Below are positions 18,711 to 28,682 of a stretch of DNA of 64,000 nucleotides, piece after piece (position 1 is the first letter of the stretch; each line of letters opens with the position of its first letter). The position numbers and the translations under genes were made by a program. This DNA is from JAFDZV01 sp035549015 (lineage in GTDB: Bacteria; Bacteroidota; Ignavibacteria; OLB7). The stretch is taken from contig DASZRW010000078.1 in the NCBI GenBank assembly GCA_035549015.1, positions 1 through 64,000 on the forward strand, given 5' to 3'. The notes under the pieces are model-generated. The model ran no database searches, was not told the origin of the DNA, and saw only the letters and a list, made by a program, of their open reading frames with translations.

Positions 18711-20619
18711 GGCGTGCCTCCATCAGTCCGCCACCACCGGGATTCAGCGTGTCACGTCCCGCCACAACTACTACGCCCGGGCGTTCATGCATCGCCGCCT
18801 CATGGACGCCCTGCCCGCGCCCTGAAACCAGTGCCGGCAGACGGAGGTAGTACCCGGATGCGGCCGCACCCCGGCCGCGCAGCAGGCGCGCGCCCCCTTC
18901 CACGGCAACGAGCATATGGGAGGCCGAACGATTCCGCCCGTGGTGCTTCCAGCGCGGAACCTTCCCGTTACCTTCCCCGGCCTCGCCCGCGACAAGCAGC
19001 AGGGATACCGTATCGCGCATCACACCGAGACGATGCGTTCCTGAATAGATCTCCGCACGAATGGGCACACGTGCGCCAAGCGCGACGTTCTTCGATCTGA
19101 AACGCCGGGCCCGCAACGAATCCGGCAGCACATCGATGTCGCTCTGCGTGGGAACCTTCGTGGCAAACCACTTCACTCCCGTCCCTCCTGCCACGTTCCT
19201 GAACTGTGTTCCCGCCGCGCATGTCCCAACCACCACGTATTGCATCGAGTCGTCCACCGCGAAGGCACGGCCCCAATCGTTGTTGCCCGCCCCGCCCGCC
19301 TTCACCGCCTGCCGAATACCGTTGCGTGTATACATTGCGACGAAGAAATCCTCCCCTCCCCTGGACGACCGGTGGAACAGCTCCGAGACGGCGTTCCCAC
19401 TGCCGAACCATCCGGACTGCATCCATCCCACCACATGAATCATGCCTCCCTTCAGGATGATCGACGAGGCCGCGTCATCGTTCGGCCCGCCGCTGTGTGC
19501 GAACCATACGAACTTCTTCCCTGCCGTATCCCAGCAGGCAACGAAGGCATCGTTGGTTGCCGCGCCCGACGAGTTTGCCTGCGACGTATCCGAGATATTC
19601 ATGCCGTTCACGCATTCAAATGACCAGATGCCGGCAAACGATCCGCACAGATACACGATACCATCTGCCACGGCCACACCACCGGAGCAATCGGGACCGG
19701 TGCTTCCAAGGCTGCTCGCGAAACCAAGGCTGCCATCGTCGTTGTAGCGGATGAGGAAAATATCGGAACTCCCCGCCGGGGTGTTGAGCACGCTCGCGGA
19801 ATCGCCACCAGACGTCAGGATCGTCCCGCCGATCCCGTACGAACCCGACACATAGCACTGGCCATGGTCGGCAGCGATGCCACCGATCATGGTGCTCCCC
19901 ACTCTTGCGGTCGTGCACCAGATCAGCGCATCGTCTGCATCCAGGCGAACAACGAACGGGCAGTTGCTCAGTGTTCCCGTGCTGAGCGATGGCTCGGACT
20001 CCTTCGCCGAGGGAAGCGTCAACGTGCCGGTGAATTCGCCAGCGGCGTAGAGCCCCGCATGGTCATCCAATGCAAGCTTGCGTACAGCACACTCGCCACT
20101 GGTCGCAAATTCCTTTACCCAAAGGAGCGTTCCATCCACCCTGTACTTTGCGATGAATCCTCCCGCGGAGGGAATCACAACAGCCTCGCTTCCGGAATTA
20201 CCGCGGAACGTTGCATCCGCCCCGTTCGAACCGGCCACGTAGAGATAATCGTTCGAGACGGCGATCGCATATCCGGAACAACTGGCTGTTCCGCCCTCGG
20301 CAAAGCTCCAGACCACGGAGCCGCTGTATCGGTTCAGCATTGCCACGACAGCATGTCGCGCGCCATCCGATCCCATCGTGTCGCCGGTAACGAAGACGCC
20401 ATGCTGCGAGTCCAGGGCAACTGCGCGCAGCGCATTTCCGCTGCCGCCGCCGCCACCGAACATATCCCAGATAAATCCGGGCGGTTCCGTTGCATATGCC
20501 GCTGCGGCATGCATCATCATCAGCAGCACGATTGGAATCACTCGAGGAACAGAGAATGTTCGAGCACTACCGGCGCCTATGGCGCCACGCATGTGGGGTA
20601 CCGGGATTTGAATACGCAT
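18697..20619 (-). CDS. secreted SBBP-type beta-propeller protein
   Basis: A 640-residue exported protein. A signal peptide (ending AAAAYA) is followed by repeated blades of the form 'ALDSQHGVFVTGDT', 'AVSNDYLYVAGSN', 'ALDDHAGLYAAGEFTGT', 'AADHGQCYVSGSY', 'AVADGIVYLCGSFAG' and 'AVDDSMQYVVVGTC', which is the pattern of SBBP (seven-bladed beta-propeller) repeats common in Bacteroidota secreted proteins. The C-terminal ~120 residues differ and have no propeller motif. The gene end overlaps the start of the protease gene by 14 bases, so it appears to be the first gene of this secreted-protein operon. Function is unknown; surface binding or scaffolding is an inference. Confidence 0.8.
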   Translation of the reverse strand: MRIQIPVPHMRGAIGAGSARTFSVPRVIPIVLLMMMHAAAAYATEPPGFIWDMFGGGGGSGNALRAVALDSQHGVFVTGDTMGSDGARHAVVAMLNRYSGSVVWSFAEGGTASCSGYAIAVSNDYLYVAGSNGADATFRGNSGSEAVVIPSAGGFIAKYRVDGTLLWVKEFATSGECAVRKLALDDHAGLYAAGEFTGTLTLPSAKESEPSLSTGTLSNCPFVVRLDADDALIWCTTARVGSTMIGGIAADHGQCYVSGSYGIGGTILTSGGDSASVLNTPAGSSDIFLIRYNDDGSLGFASSLGSTGPDCSGGVAVADGIVYLCGSFAGIWSFECVNGMNISDTSQANSSGAATNDAFVACWDTAGKKFVWFAHSGGPNDDAASSIILKGGMIHVVGWMQSGWFGSGNAVSELFHRSSRGGEDFFVAMYTRNGIRQAVKAGGAGNNDWGRAFAVDDSMQYVVVGTCAAGTQFRNVAGGTGVKWFATKVPTQSDIDVLPDSLRARRFRSKNVALGARVPIRAEIYSGTHRLGVMRDTVSLLLVAGEAGEGNGKVPRWKHHGRNRSASHMLVAVEGGARLLRGRGAAASGYYLRLPALVSGRGQGVHEAAMHERPGVVVVAGRDTLNPGGGGLMEARHEGR

Positions 20620-20766
20620 CGTTGTGTGTCCAGATTTATCACATCATGAATCGGCTGGCGCTCGTGCCAGTCAACTGCACAAAATTGTGCGCTGCATGGG
20701 TGGCGCTACAATCGCCCATCAGATGTATTGCAACCGAATACCGGGAAACAGGTAGGGTGATGATTT

Positions 20767-21426
20767 CTATTCGTCGCGGGAATCCACCAACCCGGTCTGC
20801 ACGGCGATGCGGACTAGGCCTGCGGTGTTGCGCACGCCGAGTTTATGGATCAGGTTCTTGCGATGTGTCTCGACGGTATACGGGCTCAGGAACAGCCGCT
20901 CGGCAATTTCGTTGGTGGTAAATTCCTGAGCGATCATCGCCAGGATTTCCTTTTCCCGCGGAGAGATGGGAAGTTCACCCCCAAGGATCTTTTCGTCGCG
21001 TCCGCCGAGTGACGATATCAGTGCATTTTTCACATGCTCGCTGAAATACTGCTCCCCCGCCGCGATCCTCCTGATCGCCTCCAGGAAGTCCTCCTTCTTC
21101 GACGTCTTGATCACATAGCCATCCACTCCCGCCTTCACGGCCCGCGTAATGGAGCCGCTGTCGGCGTTCTGGGTAAGCGCCAGGATCTTCATACCGGAAC
21201 CGTCCTTTCTGATCGCGCGTGTGGCGCTGATGCCGTCCATCACCGGCATGCTGATATCCACGATCAGGATATCCGCCTCCGGGTGCAACTGTACCAGGGC
21301 CACGGCATCGGCGCCGTTTGCCGCCGTGCCTATCACGTTCACATCCTCCGCATCCGAAAGAAGGGCGGTGAGGCCATCGACGAACATCTGGTGATCGTCG
21401 GCAATGAGAATGTTGATCGATTTCAT
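20767..21426 (-). CDS. NarL/LuxR-family response regulator
   Basis: A 219-residue two-component regulator. The receiver domain starts at INILIADDHQ (acidic pocket Asp10/11), has the phosphoacceptor aspartate in ILIVDISMPVMDG (about D57), and the conserved lysine in YVIKTSKKE. A LuxR-type helix-turn-helix follows (ISPREKEILAMI, TTNEIAERLFLSPYTVETHRKNL). The start at 21426 is chosen because the receiver begins there; the 48 upstream codons of the open frame are not protein-like. It lies 195 bases downstream of the histidine kinase gene, which has the matching HisKA_3 type, so they should form a pair. Confidence 0.93.
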   Translation of the reverse strand: MKSINILIADDHQMFVDGLTALLSDAEDVNVIGTAANGADAVALVQLHPEADILIVDISMPVMDGISATRAIRKDGSGMKILALTQNADSGSITRAVKAGVDGYVIKTSKKEDFLEAIRRIAAGEQYFSEHVKNALISSLGGRDEKILGGELPISPREKEILAMIAQEFTTNEIAERLFLSPYTVETHRKNLIHKLGVRNTAGLVRIAVQTGLVDSRDE

Positions 21427-21568
21427 GATTGTTCGGAAGTCGGATGAACGGGCGGACATGGAACAAAGATGGCCTGCCCGAGTTGTCATTGAAATACCAC
21501 GAGGCGGGGTATCTGGCGAATACCCGGAAACCGGTATGGAGCGATCGGGAATTGTTCGGGACAGAACC

Positions 21569-21641
21569 AATTCGGAATTGAGAATCGGGATTCGGAATTG
21601 CAGAATCCCAAACGGAATTCCTCATTCGTAATTCGTAATCC
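21569..21641. repeat. AT-rich ATTCGGAATT / ATTCGTA repeats between kinase and regulator
   Basis: The 12-mer (A/G)ATTCGGAATTG occurs at 21569-21580 and 21589-21600, and ATTCGTAATTCGTAATC runs at about 21624-21640. GGGATTC (21587-21593) also pairs with GAATCCC (21603-21609). The ATTCGTA copies overlap the last codons of the kinase gene (encoding RITNYE). The base composition is much lower in GC than the surroundings. Confidence 0.65.
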
Positions 21642-23244
21642 TCACCCTTTGATCGTTCTCCTCCACCATTGGAATCTCAACGGTAACCGTTGTTCCGTGG
21701 CCGGGGAATGAATCGAACGTGACATGCCCGTTGACCGTACGAACGCGGGTCTCGATATTTCGGCGCCCCATGCCGGCACGGCCGCCATGCGCGGGATCGA
21801 ACCCCACACCGTCATCCTCCACCATCAACACCAGGAATCCTTCGCGCTGCACCACTTCGATGCGTGCATTGCTCGCCAGCGAATGCCTCAGGATGTTCGC
21901 CACAAGCTCCTGGGCGATACGGTAGACCACGAGCGCAACGTACTCCGGCACGTGTTCGCCCGCTTCATGAAGCAGGGTGGCGAACCGCGTCCCGGTATCG
22001 GTGGCAACGCTGTTCACGAGCTCCGCCAGCGCGGCCGGCAGCCCCAGTTCCTGGAGCGTCGTGGAGCCCAAGCTGTGTGCGATGGTGCGAACATCGGTGC
22101 AGGCACGGTCCAGCGCCTCGATGGCGCGATCGAACGCGTCACGTTCCGCGACGGCGAACGTTGCTGCGGAATCATCCAGCCGATGCAGGTTCACCTTCAC
22201 GGCCGCAAGCAGCTGCCCGACGCCATCGTGCAGATCGCCGGCGATGCGGCGCTGCTCCTCCTCCTGCGTGCGGACCACTGCCTGCATCACGTTGTTGCGA
22301 TGCCGGATCTCCTCATCCTTCAGCGCGCGCTCCAGATCGAAACGGAGCCGAAGTTCGGCGATCGCCTTCTGCTTCTCCTGCCCCGCCTGCTCCCGCATGA
22401 GACGCACGTAGTCGCGATGATGATCGAGCGCGGCATGGTAGTCTCCCAGATTCTCGCTGGCCCGTGCAAGCTCCTCGTGTATCTGATACTCCACGACTCG
22501 GTGTTCGCCGTCGCGGGCGATTTCCAACGCCTGCTCGAGAACGAACCGCGCGTCCGCATGGTGTCCGATTGCACAGTACGACCGGCCTACGCTCAGCAGC
22601 GCGCGCACCTGCAGCTCGCACGGAGCAACGTCCTGCAGCAACGCAACGGCACGGGTCTGGCAGTAGAGCGCAACCTCCGTTCGTCCCATGCGCGCGTGGA
22701 TGTCCGCCACGTTCAGAAGCGCCGCGGCGTTCTCGGCCGGCAGTCCCAGCATGTCGTATACGGTAAGCGATCGCAGACCGCAATCGAGAGCGGCCTCCAG
22801 ATCGTTCCGCGCAGCATGAATGGCCGCCAGATTTGCAAGCGCCCGCACCTGATCGGTCCGATCTCCCGTTGCCTGAAATACCTCGAGCGACCGGGCCAGA
22901 TACTCGTGCGCGGTGTCCAGATCGCCGCAGTCGCTGTAGAGAACACCAACCGAGTGGAGCGTGCGGCCGGCACGAAGGGAATCACCCAGCTCTTCGAAGA
23001 TCCCCAGCGCGTTCAACTGATGTTCGATTGCGCGCACGTGATCGCCCAGTTGCGCGGCAAGCTCGCCCAGCCGGCTGCTGGCATCGGCCACCGTCTCCCG
23101 CTCCCCCGCCGCCTGGGCTCGTTCCAGAACGCCGGCGAAGCACCGATACGCTTCGGCAATGTCACCGAAGCGTATCGCCGTATCCCCGGCCTCGATCGAG
23201 ACCGAAAGGCCCGGCTCGCGAATGTCATTGTTCGGTTTCATCAA
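21622..23244 (-). CDS. soluble TPR sensor histidine kinase (HisKA_3/HATPase)
   Basis: A 540-residue histidine kinase with no membrane segment or signal peptide. Residues 15-290 are TPR-like helical repeats (for example GRTLHSVGVLYSDCGDLDTAHEYL, ALANLAAIHAARNDLEAAL), followed by a short coiled coil and a HisKA_3 dimerisation domain with the phospho-acceptor in RRIAGDLHDGVGQLL (His339). The HATPase domain has the N box QELVANILRHS, G1 DDGVGFD and G2 GMGRRNIE. Its start overlaps the end of the STAND ATPase gene by 20 bases. The architecture implies a cytoplasmic, protein-sensed signal, and its partner is the NarL-type regulator downstream. Confidence 0.92.
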   Translation of the reverse strand: MMKPNNDIREPGLSVSIEAGDTAIRFGDIAEAYRCFAGVLERAQAAGERETVADASSRLGELAAQLGDHVRAIEHQLNALGIFEELGDSLRAGRTLHSVGVLYSDCGDLDTAHEYLARSLEVFQATGDRTDQVRALANLAAIHAARNDLEAALDCGLRSLTVYDMLGLPAENAAALLNVADIHARMGRTEVALYCQTRAVALLQDVAPCELQVRALLSVGRSYCAIGHHADARFVLEQALEIARDGEHRVVEYQIHEELARASENLGDYHAALDHHRDYVRLMREQAGQEKQKAIAELRLRFDLERALKDEEIRHRNNVMQAVVRTQEEEQRRIAGDLHDGVGQLLAAVKVNLHRLDDSAATFAVAERDAFDRAIEALDRACTDVRTIAHSLGSTTLQELGLPAALAELVNSVATDTGTRFATLLHEAGEHVPEYVALVVYRIAQELVANILRHSLASNARIEVVQREGFLVLMVEDDGVGFDPAHGGRAGMGRRNIETRVRTVNGHVTFDSFPGHGTTVTVEIPMVEENDQRVRITNYE

Positions 23245-26134
23245 CCTGGTATCGCCTGAATGAGTTCGCCGCCATCATGCCCGCTCCGTTCACCATGCGC
23301 GCAAGTACGGAATGCCGTTCGGCGTATTCCGCATTGCCGGTACGAGCCGCGAGCCGCGCGTACAGATCCATTGCCCCCTTCAGTTCCGCCCATCCCTCGC
23401 TCCCGCCGGCAAGCGAATGCTGCAGCATGCCCGCCTCGTAGCTGCACGCGGCACGATCCGCATCCGAAAGCTGCTCCTCCGAGAGCATGGCAAGCCGATG
23501 CAGCGCCAAGGCCTGCTCCCCCTGCAGAAAGAGCGTTCGCGCCTGCAGCACGCGCGCGCGCACAAGCGTATCATGGCGACCGATGGCGCGCGATAGTTCG
23601 ATGCATTCCTCGAGCGATCGGGCAGCCGCATCCACGACATCGTGCGGGCGGGGGTCGCGGTGCTGTCCGTTCGGAGTTGCAGGGACGGCGCGCAGCATCA
23701 GTCGGGCGCGGTGATACAGCCAGTCCGCAACCCCGAAGCGATGCCCGATGGCGCGATGCCGTGCAAGCGCATCCTGCAGCATCGCCCATGCTTCATCCTC
23801 CTCCCCTTCCTCCAACCGAACGATGGCGGCATTCCCTATCGCATACGCAACGTAGGTTTCATCCCCCAGTTCCTCCGCAACGCGCCCACCCATTCCGAAG
23901 TATTCCAGCGCCCGATCGCGCTGGCCGCGCGAGGCATGAACGCTGCCGATCGCGGTTGCCAGCCAGACGATCTGGCGTCTGTATCCCAGCTCCTCCGCAA
24001 GCCGAAGCCCCTCCTCGTAGCATGCGATGGCGTTGTCGTAATCATCCAACTCGAAATAGGCCAGCCCCATGTTGCCGAGCGCCACGGACATGCCGCGCCG
24101 GTCGCCCACCTCGGCATCGAACGTGAACTTGCGGCGATGAGCGCCGAGCGCGCCCAGGTGATCGCCCTGCGCTCGCAGGATGCGCCCGATCGTTGCAGCC
24201 GCGAACGACTGCATGTTCCGATCGCCGGTCCGCTCAGCCTCCTCGAGTATGGTGGAGTAGCAGCCCAGCGCCGCGGCATAGTCTCCAAGCAGATCGTGCA
24301 CCTTCCCCAGCTGCGCGGTTGACTTCACGATCTGGCGACTGTCGCCGATGCTCTCCGCAATTGCATGCTGCCGATGATGGCACTCCAGCGCCTGCCGATA
24401 TCGCCCCTGCTCCGCGTGAATGGTGCCGATATTGCCGAGCGCGATCGCCATCTGCCGCCGATGATCCAGCCCGGTTGCCGTAACGAGCTGCTGTTCGAAC
24501 CAGACCAGCGCTGCAGCATGATCCCCCTTCTGCTGTCGCAGGCGCCCGAGCACTCCGGCCGCCTCCGCGCACTGCGCGCGATCGCCTGCCGCAGTCGCGA
24601 GCCGGTATTTATCCGTGTAGAGTTCTTCGGCGAACTCCCACTCCCCGATGTTGTGCACGAACGCACCAAGAGCGTCGATCGCGTCCACTACGCTCGCCGC
24701 ATCGGCGTGCGCCCGGAAACGCCCGATGCGCTTCCGATATTCCCCGACGATATCGATCCCCTCGATCAACTCTCGCCAGTAGATCAGGAAATCGTACTGG
24801 CGTTCGCCCCTGGAGAGTGCAGCCATCACATCGATGCGCAGCAGCAGGCCGCGCAGTGCATCCGCCCTGCCGAGCGAACGAAGCTGATACGCGAGCTCGG
24901 CCATCTCCATGGCATCCAGACCACACACGGGCTCACCGTTCGTGCAAGCCTCCTCATCGGATTCCGGGCCATCTCCCCGGCCGCTCCCGCCGAGACGCGC
25001 AAGGAAGTAGTCCGCGAGCGATGCATGCGCCGCCTGCACGGCATCGCCGTAGCGATTGCGAATCGTACGCTGCAGATAGTAGTCGTGGTAGAAGACGAGA
25101 GCGTCGCCGCGAGGCAGAAGATGGTGTTGCAGCGCGTCCAGCAGAAGGTGGAGGCTGCCGGGATCGGCGCCGGAGAGATGTTCCAGATATGGCTGGCGCA
25201 TACCATCACGAGCGGCAACGAGCAGCGTCATCACATCGCGAACGATGGGGCGGCCATGGTTGCGTTCCAGACGCTCCAGCACGCGGTCGTACATCTCATC
25301 CAGCGTGCGCGCTTCCAGGAAATAGGCGATCGCCGCATCGGCATCGGTCTCGTCGGCATCGCGGCGCATCTCCTCGAGACGCGTTCGCAGCATGAGCGGA
25401 TTGGCGCTTCCGGCATCGTTCGCAACACCGCGAACAATCCCCGCCGGAAGAACCGGCGCGTGATCGGCGATGTACTTCTCCGCGATCTGCCGGCGCTCCT
25501 CCACCGTCAGCGGCTCCAGTATCATCGTCTCCCAGCCGCGTGCGGCCAGCGCATCGCGGAGGCGCTCGTCCGTGGTGGTAACCACAAGGCGCACCCACGG
25601 CGGGATCGCCTCCGGCAGCCATGCAGCCCCCTCGGCGTCCGAACGAAAACGATCCGCGCCATCGATTGCAATCACCAGCACATGGCCGCGCGTCCCCCAG
25701 AGCCGGCCTGCAAACGCGCCTTGCAGCGCCTCGGGCGTCGCGGGAATCGGATCGGGAAGCGGGAAGCGATCGGCCAGCTCCAGCAGGATGTGGCGCATCG
25801 TTCCGTTCAGATCGCCGGCTCCGACAACGTAGTGCTCTATCACTACCACATCGGCATGCTCGCGGCGCAGCCGTTCGCACCAGTACGCGATGAGCGCGCT
25901 CTTCCCTGCGCCTGACGGAGCGCATACCACGAGCGGCGCCCCTGCCTGCACGACATGTTGATCCAGACGTGCAATGACCGCCGGTCGCGGAACATAGACA
26001 CGGCAACGGCTGTCGGCAAACGCACGCTGCGCCGCCCGCTCCGATGCAAGCAGCTCCGCAGCGGATGGGCGCGAGCCCGTACGAGCGTCGATTACCGAAT
26101 GCGGCGGGCCGGTATTGTCCGGAGTCTTGCTCAT
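23225..26134 (-). CDS. STAND/NACHT-like ATPase with TPR array
   Basis: A 969-residue protein with no signal peptide. The N-terminal third is a P-loop NTPase of STAND/NACHT type: Walker A CAPSGAGKSAL (about 71-81), Walker B VLVIAIDGADRF (about 152-163), then a sensor-like segment (RLVVTTTDERL) and winged-helix-like helices. Residues from about 490 to 830 are tetratricopeptide repeats (ALGNIGTIHAEQGRYRQALECH, ALGNMGLAYFELDDYDNAIACY and others). The arrangement resembles eukaryotic nephrocystin-3-like proteins and bacterial STAND sensors. There is no N-terminal effector domain such as a nuclease or TIR. The downstream overlapping gene is a TPR histidine kinase, so a signalling rather than a suicidal output is inferred. 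Confidence 0.85.
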   Translation of the reverse strand: MSKTPDNTGPPHSVIDARTGSRPSAAELLASERAAQRAFADSRCRVYVPRPAVIARLDQHVVQAGAPLVVCAPSGAGKSALIAYWCERLRREHADVVVIEHYVVGAGDLNGTMRHILLELADRFPLPDPIPATPEALQGAFAGRLWGTRGHVLVIAIDGADRFRSDAEGAAWLPEAIPPWVRLVVTTTDERLRDALAARGWETMILEPLTVEERRQIAEKYIADHAPVLPAGIVRGVANDAGSANPLMLRTRLEEMRRDADETDADAAIAYFLEARTLDEMYDRVLERLERNHGRPIVRDVMTLLVAARDGMRQPYLEHLSGADPGSLHLLLDALQHHLLPRGDALVFYHDYYLQRTIRNRYGDAVQAAHASLADYFLARLGGSGRGDGPESDEEACTNGEPVCGLDAMEMAELAYQLRSLGRADALRGLLLRIDVMAALSRGERQYDFLIYWRELIEGIDIVGEYRKRIGRFRAHADAASVVDAIDALGAFVHNIGEWEFAEELYTDKYRLATAAGDRAQCAEAAGVLGRLRQQKGDHAAALVWFEQQLVTATGLDHRRQMAIALGNIGTIHAEQGRYRQALECHHRQHAIAESIGDSRQIVKSTAQLGKVHDLLGDYAAALGCYSTILEEAERTGDRNMQSFAAATIGRILRAQGDHLGALGAHRRKFTFDAEVGDRRGMSVALGNMGLAYFELDDYDNAIACYEEGLRLAEELGYRRQIVWLATAIGSVHASRGQRDRALEYFGMGGRVAEELGDETYVAYAIGNAAIVRLEEGEEDEAWAMLQDALARHRAIGHRFGVADWLYHRARLMLRAVPATPNGQHRDPRPHDVVDAAARSLEECIELSRAIGRHDTLVRARVLQARTLFLQGEQALALHRLAMLSEEQLSDADRAACSYEAGMLQHSLAGGSEGWAELKGAMDLYARLAARTGNAEYAERHSVLARMVNGAGMMAANSFRRYQVDETEQ

Positions 26135-26375
26135 GCTCGATCGGAATGGAATAACACGAAGTCACACCGGCACGGGAAGTACAACGCTGCCGGGGGGGAA
26201 TGATCGGGGCGAATATTCGCGCATGGCCGTTGGACGGCGTGCGCAATCCGGGGAGCTGCTGAGGAGGTCAGATGACGAACGCGCGGGTAATATAGAGTGT
26301 GGCGTGAAAACTCCGATGCACAATCGAACCGTGAGCCGGCAACCGGGGGCCGCGCGCATACGGGCGGGGAGTGTG

Positions 26376-28532
26376 TCAGGGATCGGGGTTCAGCGTTATG
26401 CTTCCATCGGCCGAAACGTTCACCCAGTATCCAACGCCCGGTTGAAGCGTGATCACGGGATTTGCGCCGCCGATACTCCCGACGAAACCGGAGAGCAGGG
26501 TTGTGCCGGTGGCCGTTATGCGGCTCACGGTAACGGGAATGGTCGCTCCCCCAACCAGATTCCATCCGGCTTTCACGGGAACGGTTGCCGGAACGTTGAA
26601 CGGCCGTCCCGAATACGTCACGGTTGTTGCGCCGGGGAACTGCACGAAGTAGCCGGTGCCGGCAATGATGGAATCGGAGACAACGTAGCCGGTGTCGTAC
26701 CGGAGGACGGAGTCGGCCGACGGGTAGACGATTGCCGAACGCGCATCGCCCGGGAGCAGTGGAGCGGAGACAACGTTGAACGCACCTGCATAGCGTACGC
26801 CGTAGCTCAGTTCCGTACGAATGTCCAGGCTGTCGCCGGCGTGGTAGCTGATGGTGCTTCCGGGATGCACGCGCAACGTTGCCGCGTGCAACGTACGCGA
26901 AAGCGTGATGTGCGAGGCGGCGGAGTCCAGACCGATCCGCACGTCCACACCCGCACCCAGCGTGCCGGCGACACCCAGCGTGCCGGAGGAGGATAGGCAT
27001 TGAAGCGTGCCGGCTCCATCGATCGCCCGATCAACGGTGGCGTTGTCGTTGAACAGCAATGTGCCGGAGTCCTGCATCGTGGTATTGCCGTGCAACAACG
27101 CGGGGCCGAACGCGGTGGCCGGCGCAGCAACGGTAAGGTGCGATGCAGGGTCGGCGCTCAGCGTACCAACGGCCTCGAAGCCGGCGCCGATCACCTTCTG
27201 AGTGACGAACCGCACAACGTGCCCGGTGCCGCCGTAGTGCCCGCCGACAACCGAACCCCAGAATCCTTCGAAGAGCGTGTTCCCATCAACCATTCCATGT
27301 GCCGTTCCCCAGAGCGAGACAGTGGTGTCCGTAACGATTCGGCAGCCGCGCTCCACGTCACTCGTGAAGCTGTGCCGAACACGCACCGGGTACGGTCCGG
27401 CAACCACGGCAATGTCGGAGTCCAGAGGAGTTGCAGGCACGATCTCCAACGTGGACACAATCAGCGGGCTCGCAAGGCGCAGCTCTCCGTGCGACGGTCC
27501 GGAGTAGCGCAGGCGTATGGAGGGATCCCACGTTCCCTGATCGGTTCGCAGTCTGGCATGCAGGCCGCCAAGCTCGAGCGTCCCGCTTTCGATCGTTCCG
27601 TTGTTGAACAGATCCCCCTCTATCAACCATTGGTTCGCATCGTCAACGGTTCGCAGAGTACCGTTGATGGTAAGTGCGCCGCGAACGGTGTTCGCCCCCG
27701 CGGGTCCGATGCCGCCCCCCTCCAGTGTTGCTCCGGAATCAACCGTTACCGATCCGATGATGGTGCTGAACAGCAGCCGCCGCGACGCGGCAAACCGCAC
27801 GGTGCCGGCGGAGTCGCCTATCAGCCCGTGCACTTCCGGGAACCCTGCGTAGCGCGAATGCCGGGCGCCCGGCACGGAGCCGAACACCACATTCCCCGCG
27901 ACGCTGCCGTACACCGATCCGTTCAGGTAGACCGTTCCCCCGTTCGCAACGATGCCGGGCTCGCCGAATGCCGAGGCGGAGGAGTAGGCTCCGTCCACGT
28001 GCAGATCGAAGCCGTTGCCCAGAAGCTGCACGCCGGTTCCCAGCGACAACGACGCAACCGTTACCCCATTCCAGAGCTGGGCGTATGTGCCGGGCGCGGA
28101 AGCGATCGAGATATGTCCGTACACGCCGGCGCCGGAAAGCGCTGCCCTGTCGTGCGCCACCACGACGCTGCCGGCGCCGGCCATGCTCCCGGTGTTGGTC
28201 ACATTACCTTCAACCCGCAGCTCGCCCGCCTGATCGACATTCAACAGCCCGTCGTTCCGCAGCTCCGACACGACGGGCCTCGTGCCCTGGATCGAGAGGC
28301 TTGCCCCGAGCCTTATCGTGAGCGTGGAGTATCGCAGCTCCGGCATCCCGACAACCTGTGTTGCAATCACCACGGTGTCTCCCGCGTGCGGGGCGCTGCC
28401 GGTGCTCCAGTAGATCTCGCTCCAGTTTCCATCCTCGTTGCTCACGCATACGGTGGCAAGCGCGCGCCCCGCCAATGGCAGCAGCGCGGCGGCCAGAAGC
28501 AGGGCACGAAATATGATGCGGCAATGACGCAC
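26376..28532 (-). CDS. secreted beta-helix protein with C-terminal GWNLV module
   Basis: A 718-residue surface-type protein of unknown function. After a signal peptide (MRHCRIIFRALLLAAALLPLAGRALA) the first ~600 residues are repetitive beta strands rich in G, T, N and V, for example GSVTVDSGATLEGGGIG, GALTINGTLRTVDD, DLFNNGTIESGTLELGG. This is the pattern of right-handed beta-helix or autotransporter-like passengers. The last ~110 residues contain a module with KAGWNLVGG and GVGYWVNV and end ITLNPDP, shared with the two beta-helix proteins at 32456-34288 and 37387-39174. There is no standard T9SS tail. It sits between the signalling operon and the TonB receptor. Confidence 0.78.
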   Translation of the reverse strand: MRHCRIIFRALLLAAALLPLAGRALATVCVSNEDGNWSEIYWSTGSAPHAGDTVVIATQVVGMPELRYSTLTIRLGASLSIQGTRPVVSELRNDGLLNVDQAGELRVEGNVTNTGSMAGAGSVVVAHDRAALSGAGVYGHISIASAPGTYAQLWNGVTVASLSLGTGVQLLGNGFDLHVDGAYSSASAFGEPGIVANGGTVYLNGSVYGSVAGNVVFGSVPGARHSRYAGFPEVHGLIGDSAGTVRFAASRRLLFSTIIGSVTVDSGATLEGGGIGPAGANTVRGALTINGTLRTVDDANQWLIEGDLFNNGTIESGTLELGGLHARLRTDQGTWDPSIRLRYSGPSHGELRLASPLIVSTLEIVPATPLDSDIAVVAGPYPVRVRHSFTSDVERGCRIVTDTTVSLWGTAHGMVDGNTLFEGFWGSVVGGHYGGTGHVVRFVTQKVIGAGFEAVGTLSADPASHLTVAAPATAFGPALLHGNTTMQDSGTLLFNDNATVDRAIDGAGTLQCLSSSGTLGVAGTLGAGVDVRIGLDSAASHITLSRTLHAATLRVHPGSTISYHAGDSLDIRTELSYGVRYAGAFNVVSAPLLPGDARSAIVYPSADSVLRYDTGYVVSDSIIAGTGYFVQFPGATTVTYSGRPFNVPATVPVKAGWNLVGGATIPVTVSRITATGTTLLSGFVGSIGGANPVITLQPGVGYWVNVSADGSITLNPDP

Positions 28533-28682
28533 GAAAAAATTGCCTGGGAGTAATTGCTGTTCCCGTCGGCGTCGGATTGCGCATACCCGTTACGGGACAT
28601 GCCGTGCCGATTGCCGGAAACGTTGAACCTCATGCACCGCCGCGCGCATGGCACGGTGCGTCCGTTGAACGGCGTCGGGCCG

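Noticed and set aside
17109..19100. A 663-codon plus-strand open frame
   Set aside because: Antisense to the subtilisin-like gene, whose catalytic triad is intact on the minus strand.
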